A DNA stretch of 20,931 nucleotides from Azolla pinnata (Eukaryota > Streptophyta > Polypodiopsida > Salviniales > Salviniaceae), in NCBI GenBank assembly GCA_037176905.1, contig JBBBWG010007502.1:1-20931 (forward strand). Reading direction: 5' to 3'. A program made the translations under genes and the position numbers. The notes under the pieces were generated by a model. It worked only from the letters and a program-made list of their open reading frames with translations. It was not told the origin of the DNA and did not search any database. Shown here one piece after another: positions 1 to 8,364 of the stretch (position 1 is the first letter of the stretch; the number at the start of each line of letters is the position of its first letter).

Positions 1-1367
1 CGATCTGCATGGCATTAGGGTTTAGGGTTCTCAGGGTTCTCGGGGGGCTCTCGGGTTTTTAGCCGCGCGATCTGTATGGCATTAGGGTTCTTAGGGTTCT
101 TTAGGGTTGACAGGGAGGCTCTCAGGTTTTTAGCCGCGCGATCTGCATGGCATTAGGGTTCTTAGGGTTCTTAGGGTTGATAGGGAGGCTCTCAGGTTTT
201 TAGCCGCGTGATCTGCATGGCATTAGGGTTCTTAGGGTTCTCAAGGGCTCTCCGGTTTTTAGCTGCACCTGATCTGCATGGCGTTAGGGTTTAGGGTTCT
301 TAGGGTTCTCAGGGGGCTCTCAGGTTTTCAGCCGCACCCGATCTGCATGGCATTAGGGTTCTTAGGGTTCTTAGGGTTGACAGGGTGGCTCTCAGGTTTT
401 TAGCCGCGCAATCTGCATGGCATTAGGGTTTAGGGTTCTTCGGGTTCTCAGGGGCTCTCCGGTTTTTAGCTGCACCCGATCGGGCTCTCAGGTTTTTAGC
501 CGCACGATCTGCATGGCATTAGGGTTTAGGGTTCTTAGGGTTCACAGGGGGCTCTCAGGTTTTTTAGCCGCACGATCTGCATGGCATTAGGGTTTAGGGT
601 TCTTAGGGTTCTCTGGGGGCTCTCAGGTTTTTTTAGCCGCACGATCTGCATGGCATTAGGGTTTAGGGTTCTCAGGGTTCTCAGGGGGCTCTCAGGTTTT
701 TTAGCCGTACGATCTGCATGGCATTAGGGTTTAGGGTTCTTAGGGTTCTCTGGGGGCTCTCAGGTTTTTTTAGCCGCACGATCTGCATGGCATTAGGGTT
801 TAGGGTTCTCAGGGTTCTCGGGGGGCTCTCGGGTTTTTAGCCGCGCGATCTGTATGGCATTAGGGTTCTTAGGGTTCTTTAGGGTTGACAGGGAGGCTCT
901 CAGGTTTTTAGCCGCGCGATCTGCATGGCATTAGGGTTCTTAGGGTTCTCAGGGGCTCTCCGGTTTTTAGCTGCACCTGGTCTGCATGGCGTTAGGGTTT
1001 AGGGTTCTTAGGGTTCTCAGGGGGCTCTCAGGTTTTCAGCCACACCCGATCTGCATGGCATTAGGGTTCTTAGGGTTCTTTAGGGTTGACAGGGAGGCTC
1101 TCAGGTTTTTAGCCGCGCGATCTGCATGGTATTAGGGTTCTTAGGGTTCTTAGGGTTCTCAGGGGCTCTCCGGTTTTTAGCTGCACCCGATCTGCATGGC
1201 GTTAGGGTTTAGGGTTCTTAGGGTTCACAGGGGGCTCTCTCAGGTTTTCAGCCGCACCCGATCTGCATGGCATTCGGGTTCTTAGGGTTCTTTAGGGTTC
1301 ACAAGGGGGGCTCTCGGGTTTTTAGCCGCACCCGATCTGCATGGCATTAGGGTTTAGGGTTGTTAGG
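1..1367 (+). repeat. Telomere-motif satellite array, about 21 monomers with higher-order structure
   Basis: Tandem monomers of 61-74 bp, each opening with GATCTGCATGGCATTAGGG, followed by two or three variants of TTTAGGG / TTCTTAGGG / TTCTCAGGG, then GGGGCTCTCAGG, a T-run and AGCCGCAC. Monomers start near 2, 69, 140, 210, 271, 340, 410, 478 (truncated), 506, 574, 643, 711, 780, 847, 918, 979, 1048, 1119, 1189, 1260 and 1334. Positions 779 to about 947 repeat 1 to about 169 almost exactly, and the following monomers also correspond after loss of one, so a block of about 778 bp is itself repeated. The G-rich strand is the + strand. The array probably continues left of the window. Confidence 0.95.
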
Positions 1368-2056
1368 GCTTTGTAAATTTGTGTCTTGGATTGTGGAGAA
1401 TCGAATTTTAAATGTTACGTCTATAAAACGACTGCTATTCACTCGCAAGACCGAACAGTAGCCCCTAGTAGTAGAAATTACTTCTGATACATATCAATTT
1501 GGCTTTAACGGCAGTTCCAAACCCGTTAAATACGTGTAAATATGTCCGAGTATTCTAGACCAGTACTTTATTTATAAAGTAGTACTTGTTCTTTTAGCAA
1601 TATAGGCCCACGACCCAGGACATTAAGTGTAGGAGTCAGGGTTTAGGGTCGAGGCGTACAGTTGTACGCTGGACCGATAGCGTACACCGCTTGATTGTGT
1701 GAAATGAGGTCATGGGTTATAGAACAAATCTTGTTTGTAACATAAACTTGCATTGCAAAGTCGCAACATGGCCGTCGCATCTGCAAGGTGCATCTACGTC
1801 GCAGCAAATATGCAATACGGTCGTGTTTGCGTTTTTTGTTGTTGCAGTAAGACGCTTTTAAAGCCGAGCGATTTAAAACATTTATGCCTTGCGAGCCGGG
1901 GGCGTCTAAGGGATGTAGTCACCCACTACAGCGGCCGCGATGCCGCGTTAGGCCTAGTTCCCCGTACGAGTCAGAAGCCGTCGGATACCAGCTCGTGAAA
2001 CAAAACAAGAATCTCAAAGCGAGAGGATCTCTCGACCTCTCTGGAGGATGATGCAG
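1368..2056. other. Region between satellite and first visible oxidase exon; no gene seen
   Basis: AT-rich sequence with no convincing exon. I looked here for the missing 5' end of the polyphenol oxidase, in particular codons for the HCAYC copper-A motif, and did not find it. About 1376-1575 is a diverged copy of sequence in the last oxidase intron (about 5000-5229). A weaker resemblance (shared TATGCCTTGC and flanks) links 1880-1900 with 4850-4880. A pyrimidine-rich stretch at 2027-2040 followed by GCAG at 2053-2056 makes a plausible splice acceptor for the exon that follows. Confidence 0.6.
1376..1575 (+). repeat. Dispersed repeat, copy 1 (partner near 5000-5229)
   Basis: The stretch shares ordered blocks with the last intron of the oxidase gene: ATAAAACGA, CAGCCCTAGTA-like, AGTTCC, CGTTAAATACGTGTA, TACGTCCGAGTATTC-like and TTTTATTTA-like. 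The blocks keep order and spacing, which argues for common descent rather than chance. No coding capacity or terminal repeats are evident. It could be a decayed transposon or a segmental duplication of the oxidase flank. Confidence 0.65.
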
Positions 2057-4257
2057 GTCCACTTCTCGTGGCTCTTCTTTCCGTGGCACCGCTGGTACCT
2101 CTACTTCCACGAGCGCATCCTCGGACACCTGATCGGGGACCCGGAGTTCGCGCTCGTCTTCTGGAACTGGGACGACCAGTCGGGCTCCGGCGGCAACGTG
2201 ATGCCGTCCATGTTCGCCGATCAGGCTGGCGGCGGCGCACTCTACGACGCCAAGCGTAACCCGGCGCACCTGCCGCCCGCCCTCAACACGCTCAGCCTCT
2301 CGGACCTCGGCGCCAGCACTGGCCTCACCAATGACCAGATCATCGAGGACAACCTCAACGTGCTCTACCAGTCGATCGTGACCGCGTCCACACCCGACCT
2401 CTTCATGGGCAAGAAGTACAGGTTGGGCTTCGGGTTTTAGAGCTCAGAGCCCAACAAGGTTTTTTTTTTTTTTTTTTTTGCAGGGTCCGCTCGTCAGGGT
2501 TTAGGGTTTAGGGTTTCGGCCCCCAGAATTAGTTACTTCGTCAGTAAAAACTTTTTATATATGCTGGGCTGATTATTACGAAATTCACGACCAAGTCTTA
2601 GTCTTTCATCCGAAGGGCTAACAGTATACGAAATGTTTCGGGTAGAAGTCATGCATGTTACTCTCGTTTACCAAAGAGATATCCTTCCCTTGGTTATCAA
2701 CGGTCATAGCTAAATCGCGTCCGACACGTAGCTTTCAAAAGATTCTGTCCAAAACATAACGCCCTTCGGTAGAGCTACACGTTGTTCCGTTCGATTCGGC
2801 CGATGGACCATCCCACCTCAGCTGGTTCACTTCGCTTCCAGAAAATGGATTCTTCGATAGTAAAAAATAATAATTACAACCGCGAGCAAGTGTGGTCCCC
2901 AAGGCCGCAAAATAAGGTTTGACAAATCTATACTCTCCGTCCTTAAACATAGGTAGCTACAACGATTCGCTTATCGAGTACATGGATCAGCCGGAATCCA
3001 GTTTAGAACACCAAGTTTTACTGCGACGCTTTATAGCCCTCGCATACCAGCCGTCTAGCTGGGTAAATCCGTTGCGAGGTTGTATAGTTCCGTTGCAGTT
3101 CAGGCAAAACCTCCTTTGAACTTGCGTCGTTCATTCTCCATTTTCTCGGCTAAAGCTAATCTTTCCGATTACCGTTTTCTGATGGCAGCAACGGCGACGC
3201 GGAGCCGAACATCGGCGGCACGCTGGAGAACGCGCCGCACACCGCGATCCACGCGTGGACGGGCGACAGCCGCGAGGCGTACCTCGAGGACATGGGCAAC
3301 TTCTACTCGGCGGCGAGGGACCCGATCTTCTACGCGCACCACGCCAACGTCGACCGGCTGTGGGCGGTGTGGAACGCGATCGGAGGGCGGCGCAAGGACC
3401 ACACCGACCCCGACTTCCTCGACGCGCAGTTCGTGTTCTACGACGAGGCCGCGCGCATGGTGCGCGTCAAGGTCCGCGACGCGCTCGATCCCAGAAGCCT
3501 CGGGGTCGCCTACGAGAGTGTGAAAGCGGACGAGTTGTGGCTCAAGTACGATCCGAAGCCTCTGGGGACGACGACGACGACGACGGCGACGGCGACCGCC
3601 AAACGCACCACCACCACCACCACCACCACCACTGGTAGCGGAGCTCAACGTCGTTACATACGTAGCATACCGTACACGTATATAGTATGTGTGTCGCGTA
3701 TTCTAAAAGTAATTTCTAAATTTCTTTTATAACTACTTGGAATACGCACTTCGATATGTAGTCGTTCACTACAGGTTAAATACGTTAAACATGGGTTAGA
3801 TACGTTAAACATGGGTTAGATACGTTAAACATGGGTTAGATGCATGGGTTAGGTACGTTAAACATGGGTTAAATAGCTACGCAAATTTTTGCAATTAATT
3901 AAACTTGTGTATCGGTACGGAATTCTTTTTTGGTCTCCCATTGTTTCTCGGCGGTTGGTTTTTGCCGATCTTCATCGACCCTGTTCCACTTGTGACTTTG
4001 ATGACGTTGTGCTAGTAGCGACGAACCGTAATCGAAAAACATCCCGCGGGCACAATCGTTGTTTAACAGGTTGTAGTATTCGGCGTTCGCCCAAAACATC
4101 CTCGAAACGCAAACATGCGAGCGATCGACGAATGCGAATACTACCAAGTATTATGCTCCAACTGTTTGGCGCGGCGCAATAACTCTGGACTCTCTGGGTT
4201 TCGAGTCGTGCCAACTCTCTTTAAACTTTAGAAACTAAAAACTCTGAACTTGTTTTC

Positions 4258-4291
<34 letters not shown>

Positions 4292-4727
4292 GTTCGTGAG
4301 AAAGGAATGGTTTGTTTTTGTACTTAGGAGCCTTCTTTCATTCTTGAATAATACTTTTATACTCGAATACGAATGCACGAATGTTACTCTTGATCAAGAG
4401 ATCTATGTCTTTATATCTATAAAAAACCTGCGCCTGTTTGCAACGACAAACAGGTAGCAGTGCAACTGCTGCTGATGATCAGCAGGAGGGGGCAGCAGCT
4501 GTTCCTCGGATGGGATCGGCCGCGGAGAACGAGAGCCCCGTGGAGGTGTCAGGCCCGGTGGCACGATACGTGGCGAGGCCTGGGAGCGTCCCAGAGGACC
4601 TCGCTGACGACGATGTCGAGGAGGTCCTCGTCCTCGAAGCTGTCGTTGTTCCACGCAACGCCGTCACGCACCTCGCCGTCTTCATCGGCTTGCCCAGCGC
4701 AGGTGTGAACACGAACCCATTATTGTT

Positions 4728-4766
<39 letters not shown>

Positions 4767-5895
4767 ACACGCGTAGCATACCGTATACGTACAATACGTA
4801 TGCGACGCGTTCTAAAAGTATTCGATTTTAAAATAAATAAATAAAACCTTGTAAAAGATGTATGCCTTGCAAGCGTTTTAGCACGCTTAGTGTTAGATAC
4901 GGATCAAGAGGTGAAATACGGGTCGAATACATTAGAATACCTTGAATAATTACACAAATTTACAAGTAATTAAGCCTACATATCACTAAAATTTCTCCCT
5001 GCGTTTATACAAAGCCTTCAAAAACTGTAGAGGATCAATTGAATTTTTCAGTCTTTAAAGTTAATAAAACGATTAACATTCGCTCTCGAGAGTAAGCAAA
5101 AAACAGCAGCCCTAGTAAAAGATATTTCCGATGTTTTACAATTTTGATTGAAAACAACCGATAGCTAGTTCCGAGACGTTAAATACGTGTAGAATACGTC
5201 CGAGTATTCGAAAAACATATTTTATTTACGGGAGAATTACCAAAAAATGCCTATCAAAATCTTAGCTTCCCTCTACAAATTAACACCCAATCGATTCCGT
5301 TGGTATGATTTTGTTCCTAATCGCTTCCCACCAGTTGATCCTGATCAATTCCCTTCCAATATTCGCTCAGCAAAGGTCAGTAATTTTAGAATCTAATCAA
5401 TGGATTGATGCGTTGATTTGGTGTTGATCGAGTAATCGAGCGTTAATCAATCAGTTCAGTTTGATGTCAACCGAGCTCACAATTAATGGATTTGGCGTCA
5501 ATCAATTAGTTGGACATTAACTTCTCAAATCAGGCGACAATTTGTAATTTTTCCAGTTCTGGCAGGCGTTAAGACGTGATTGATAATTTCGTCAGGCGTT
5601 ATTGTTTGGGTAAATTTCCCTTGATTTTACAAAACTACGCATTGGCACAGATGTGAACACGCCCGTCTCCTGCGCCGAGTACGTCGGCTCCTACGTCCAC
5701 ATCCCGCACCTCTTCGCCAGCTCGGGCTCCTCGTCGGTTTCACACTCGGCCACCGTCCGGTTCGGCATCTCCGACAACCTGCGCCGCCTCGGCCTCGCCG
5801 CCGACCGCTCCGCCGACCTCCTCGTCACCATCGTGCCCAAGTTCACGGGCGGCGCCCCCGCCACCATCAAGGGCATCAAGATCGAGTACGAGTAG
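2057..5895 (+). CDS. PPO: Polyphenol oxidase (plant tyrosinase family), 5' part missing, four exons visible
   Basis: Predicted to oxidise o-diphenols to quinones at a dinuclear copper site; plant members usually act in the thylakoid lumen. Exons 2057-2421, 3189-3634, 4454-4702 and 5651-5895 (TAG stop) join in phase to 434 residues. Residues 1-22 carry the second and third copper-A ligands (H2, H11 in SWLFFPWHRWYLYF). Copper B has H139 and H143 (PHTAIHAW) and the HHANVDRLW motif (H172-H173). The DWL domain follows (DPDFLDAQFVFYDE), then a microsatellite-coded threonine linker. The KFDV domain spans exons 3-4 and ends KGIKIEYE. The first copper-A ligand (HCAYC region), its thioether cysteine and the transit peptide are absent, so this is either a 5'-truncated pseudogene or a gene whose first exon lies beyond the left satellite. 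The ATGs at 2048 and 2051 would not give a functional enzyme. Exons are GC-rich, introns AT-rich. Confidence 0.88.
2460..2516 (+). repeat. Poly-T tract and short TTTAGGG run in oxidase intron 1
   Basis: A run of 20 T at 2460-2479 is followed directly by GCAGGG, an ideal-looking 3' splice site, but the sequence after it does not encode oxidase protein. A short perfect GGGTTTAGGGTTTAGGG run follows at 2498-2514. The true acceptor for the next exon is at 3187-3188. The tract could be a decoy acceptor. Confidence 0.6.
3646..3910 (+). repeat. Intron 2 head, homologous to intron 3 head (about 4760-4985)
   Basis: Shares ordered blocks with the start of the next intron: GTTACA, CGTAGCATACCGTA, ACGTAT, CGCGT, TTCTAAAAGTA, then, past a minisatellite, AAATT, GCAATTAATTAA-like and TGTATC. 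The homology begins just after the exon in both introns, so the exon-intron boundary region itself appears duplicated. Confidence 0.65.
3781..3873 (+). repeat. 20-bp minisatellite in oxidase intron 2
   Basis: Unit TACGTTAAACATGGGTTAGA occurs three times perfectly at 3781-3840, is interrupted by a 13-bp partial unit (TGCATGGGTTAGG), and recurs at 3854-3873 with one change. It lies inside the duplicated intron head and is absent from the partner copy, so it probably arose after the duplication. Confidence 0.95.
4056..4400 (+). repeat. Intron 2 tail, homologous to the oxidase 3' UTR and downstream flank (about 6000-6334)
   Basis: Ordered matches to the region after the oxidase stop: CAGGTTGTAGTATT against CAGTAGATTGTAATATT, GATCGACGAATGCG against GATCGACACACGAATGCG, ACTCTGGACTC against ACTCTGGAACTC, and near its end TGAATAATACTTTTATACTCG against CGAATAATACTTTTATGCTCG. 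A TA microsatellite (4260-4289) lies inside this copy only. Confidence 0.6.
4260..4289. repeat. TA dinucleotide microsatellite
   Basis: About 14 TA units in oxidase intron 2, with no effect on any exon. Confidence 0.95.
4719..4766 (+). repeat. TTG trinucleotide microsatellite at the start of oxidase intron 3
   Basis: About 15 TTG units, the first two interrupted by ATTATTG spacing. It begins 16 nt after the donor at 4703. If the donor were skipped the frame would read into a poly-leucine tail and stop shortly afterwards. The duplicated intron-head sequence starts directly behind it. Confidence 0.95.
4760..4985 (+). repeat. Intron 3 head, partner of 3646-3910
   Basis: Carries GTTACACGCGTAGCATACCG, ACGTAC, ACGCGTTCTAAAAGTA and later AAATTTACAAGTAATTAAG in the same order as the intron 2 head. 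Length differs mainly because the intron 2 copy contains the 20-bp minisatellite. Confidence 0.65.
5000..5229 (+). repeat. Dispersed repeat, copy 2 (partner 1376-1575)
   Basis: Diverged counterpart of the block upstream of the oxidase. It abuts the short inverted-repeat element starting at 5230, so the repeat and the element may have been part of one larger unit, or the element inserted at its edge. Confidence 0.6.
5230..5620 (-). mobile_element. Short non-autonomous inverted-repeat element (MITE), copy in oxidase intron 3
   Basis: Begins GGGAGAATTACC and ends GGTAAATTTCCC, imperfect inverted repeats. The interior matches the reverse complement of the 6335-6672 element in order, for example TTCCTAATCGCTTCCC, CAATTCCCTT and TAATTTTAGAATCTAATCAA. 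Flanks TTTTATTTAC and TTGATTTTAC agree at 7 of 10 bases, compatible with a decayed target duplication. No coding capacity. It is 391 bp long, against 338 for the better-preserved copy. Confidence 0.8.
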
Positions 5896-6334
5896 AGCGG
5901 TTTCGGAAAGGAATCGAACAAGAAGCAGAACCCAGTGTAGAATCTTCGATCGAGCCTAGCTAGCAAGAGATCCTGACTTTCTTACAAGAGAGCACCGAAG
6001 ACCGATGTTAGTCAGTAGATTGTAATATTTCGCATTCCGTCGAGAATGTCAAGAACACGAAGTCGGGATCGACACACGAATGCGCAGCGTAATAGAATAA
6101 CGATTCGGCTTTCGAATTGTTATTTACTCTGGAACTCGACTTTGTGAGTCTCACTTTCTTTTCTTTTATGGTTTCGATTCTACATTTTTAAACTCTTCTT
6201 TAATTTGAATTTTAATGATAGTTTAATGCTAAGTCTTTTATTTTTGGAAAACAAATGGTTCATTTTACACTTCAAGAGTCTGTTTTTCATTCTCGAATAA
6301 TACTTTTATGCTCGAATGCGAACGTTATACTCTT
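5896..6334 (+). repeat. Oxidase 3' UTR and downstream flank, partner of 4056-4400
   Basis: Holds the transcript end of the oxidase gene and then AT-rich sequence. The part from about 6000 to 6334 has a diverged copy in oxidase intron 2. The phrase TACAAGAG-AGCACCGA at 5983-5999 recurs as TACAAGAGCACCGA near 6928. No gene seen. Confidence 0.6.
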
Positions 6335-6672
6335 GGGAAAATTACATTTTAACGCCTACCCAAACTAGAAATCACAAATTCACTAGATCATTGATTACGG
6401 CTTAATCACTTGATTAAAACCAAATCAACGTGTTAATCAGTTGATTAGATTCTAAAATTACTAACTTCTTAGTCAGTCGAATGCAGAAAGGAAATCGATT
6501 GGGATCGATTAGCGGGAAGCGATTAGGAATAAAATCAACACTAGCGGAATTAATTGGGTGTCGACTTTTAGTGGAAGATAAGATTAGGCGTTTAAAGTTG
6601 TAGTTTTGTGATTTCAGACGGCGTTAAAATGCAATTTATAATTTGGCTTGGTGTTTTTTTGGTAATTCTCCC
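6335..6672 (+). mobile_element. MITE with 9-bp target duplication, Mutator-like by duplication length
   Basis: Best-preserved copy of the family. Its ends are GGGAAAATTAC and GGTAATTCTCCC, an inverted repeat of about 11 bp with one or two mismatches. It is flanked on both sides by TATACTCTT (6326-6334 and 6673-6681), an exact 9-bp target-site duplication that fixes the boundaries. Nine-base duplications are typical of Mutator-type transposons. The 338-bp body is AT-rich with no open frame of note, so it would depend on a transposase supplied elsewhere. The perfect duplication suggests this copy is younger than the other two. Confidence 0.88.
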
Positions 6673-6745
6673 TATACTCTTATCTAAAAATCTATAATGT
6701 TAGTTACGGAACCGAACTTCTCGCCCCACCTCCTGGGGGAGTGCT

Positions 6746-7090
6746 CATTAATAAATTATCGATCTCCATGCGGGATTTTTACGTATGAACTATCCGAAGA
6801 AGGAAGGAGCCTCCTGCTAAGTTCGCGACTTCCAACTGTGCAAAAAAAATGGTGCTACACAACTGCCCATAAAAATAAAATAAAAAACCTATGTAGATTA
6901 AAACCTAATGAGAGTACATTATAACTTTACAAGAGCACCGACAACTAGCGTCAGCTAGGAGAATTCAATAATGATTGTCGATCTCGATATGGAAGTTTAG
7001 CCCAAGATGGGATCCATATTCAGTAAGAGGCTCGACCTACGGAAACAAAAAAACAATGGTGTTATACAACTAACTAAACTACCTGTGTGT
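6746..7090 (+). repeat. Diverged tandem duplication, two units offset about 210-219 bp
   Basis: Unit 1 (about 6746-6898) and unit 2 (about 6962-7090) share AATAA-TTATCGATCTCCAT against AATGATTGTCGATCTCGAT, an A-run followed by ATGGTG(C/T)TA(C/T)ACAACT, and ACCT(A/G)TGT. Between them lies TACAAGAGCACCGA, which also appears in the oxidase 3' UTR. No coding capacity seen. Confidence 0.6.
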
Positions 7091-7785
7091 CGGTCAATGG
7101 CTGGGATCTCAAAGCTGGAGGCGACAGACAGACAAACAAAGACCGACTGATCGCCCACGTTCCAGACATATCCCCACATGCATGTCAACTGACTCTCAGG
7201 AGTCTTCTCCCTTTTTCTGTTTTCCTGTTCCTGTTTCTGCTCCTGCTCCCTTCTGGCCTCTGCTTCTGCTCCCTTCTGTTTCTCCTGATTCCGCTTCTGT
7301 TTCATACCTGTAATCGTCTGTTATGCCACTTGATGACGATGGCTACAGAGTTGACGAATCCACCTGGCCACGATTTTCCCGCTCCGTCGTCAGACCACCA
7401 GCAGAAGAAGCCCCATCCGAATGAGCAAACTACAAAAATTTGTTCCCACCGAAAAGAAAAGAGTCATGCTCCGGGGGCCTTGAATAAAAGCAAGCAACCA
7501 ACCAGACTCCAACAGAAACCCAAGTTTTGCATGCTAATAACTTCTTTCGTGTATGCCTATCACTCAGCAAGCTGGCAGACGCGAGAGAGCTAAAAAGGCC
7601 AGGAGGATGTCGAGCAGATCAACACCCGAGCCTGAGCCCTAGACCCCCAGAAACCCTAATTTCCTAACGCGAGCCCAAGCCTGAGCTCGAGAGCCGGAGC
7701 CAGAGCCGGAGCCGGAGCCAAGTGCATGATCTTGAGCTTGAACCGAAAACCCTAAACAATTGAGCTTCAAAGCCCTAAATCCAAA
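7091..7785. other. Intergenic region upstream of the kinase gene
   Basis: CT-rich low-complexity DNA at 7200-7320, then ordinary unique sequence, then a purine-rich GAGCCG/GAGCCA hexanucleotide stretch at about 7683-7720. AAACCCTAA telo-box-like words occur near 7650 and 7748; such motifs are known from plant promoters, but here they also grade into the telomere-like array that follows. An open frame of 168 codons (7087-7593) is low-complexity and has no recognisable domain, so I do not call it a gene. Confidence 0.55.
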
Positions 7786-8078
7786 TCCTAATTATAACCC
7801 TAACCCTAACCCTAGTCCTAAATTCGAAATCCTTCTTCCTTCTTCTTCCTTCTTCTTCTTCTTCATCCTAACCCTAACCCTAATCCTAAATTTGAAATCC
7901 TTCTTCTTCCTCCTCCTCCTCCTTCTTTCTTCTTCTTTCTTCTTCTTCATCCTAACCCTAACCCTAATCCTAATCTTGACCCTAATCCCTAACCCTAACC
8001 CTAACCCTAACCCTGACCCTAATCCCTAACCCCTAACCCTAACCCTAATCCTGACCCTAATCCCTAACCCTAACCCTA
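7786..8078 (-). repeat. CCCTAA-type telomere-like array broken by CTT tracts
   Basis: Runs of CCCTAACCCTAACCCTAA and variants (CCTAATCC, CCCTGACC) alternate with TTCTTCTTCC tracts at about 7833-7865 and 7900-7950. The C-rich strand is the + strand, opposite to the arrays at both ends of the window. The array ends about 290 bp before the kinase start codon and may lie in its promoter or 5' UTR. Confidence 0.93.
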
Positions 8079-8105
8079 AATTTGAAAAGGAATCTCATCT
8101 TCCAC

Positions 8106-8150
8106 CTTCTTCTTCTTCTTCTTCCTTCTTCTTCTTCTTCTTCTTCTTCA
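8106..8150 (+). promoter_or_regulatory. CTT-rich tract upstream of the kinase start
   Basis: About 14 CTT units interrupted once. CT-rich tracts near transcription starts are common in plant genes, so this may mark the core promoter or 5' leader of the kinase. Plain microsatellite expansion is an equally good reading. Confidence 0.4.
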
Positions 8151-8364
8151 GAGTTTGAAGCCCAGTCACGTGCATCCCAACAAGACCCCACATGGGTCGC
8201 CATGAAAGCTCGGGCAAGAAAGCGAGAACAGTCCCTCCATCGCTGCAGAAACAGAGACCCAACTGATCGGCTCCATCGACAGATCAGACATAGCCATAGC
8301 TTTTTTGGTCCTTTAGGTAACAGAGAAGACGGGGGGTGGGTAGGAAGACCAGAATCAGGTCCCC

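Noticed and set aside
1-1367. CRISPR-like array
   Set aside because: Repeats are contiguous monomers without unique spacers, contain telomere words, and the window is clearly eukaryotic.
1-1367. True chromosome end
   Set aside because: The motifs are degenerate, separated by spacer, and have the wrong orientation for a left-hand telomere.
1753-1998. 81-codon open frame upstream of the oxidase as its missing first exon
   Set aside because: It has no transit-peptide look, no HCAYC motif and no suitable donor, and it ends before the acceptor at 2056 in an unrelated frame.
3255-3638. Frame with a ten-histidine tail resembling a purification tag
   Set aside because: The CAC/ACC microsatellite is read as threonine in the oxidase frame, which has the copper-B and DWL motifs; the histidine frame is spurious.
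7087-7593. 168-codon open frame
   Set aside because: Composition follows CT-rich low-complexity DNA; no signal of a protein family, no splice or start context, and it overlaps a tandem duplication.
7760-8029. Asn-Pro-rich open frame across the CCCTAA array
   Set aside because: Any telomere-like repeat is open in several frames; the product is only a translation of the repeat.
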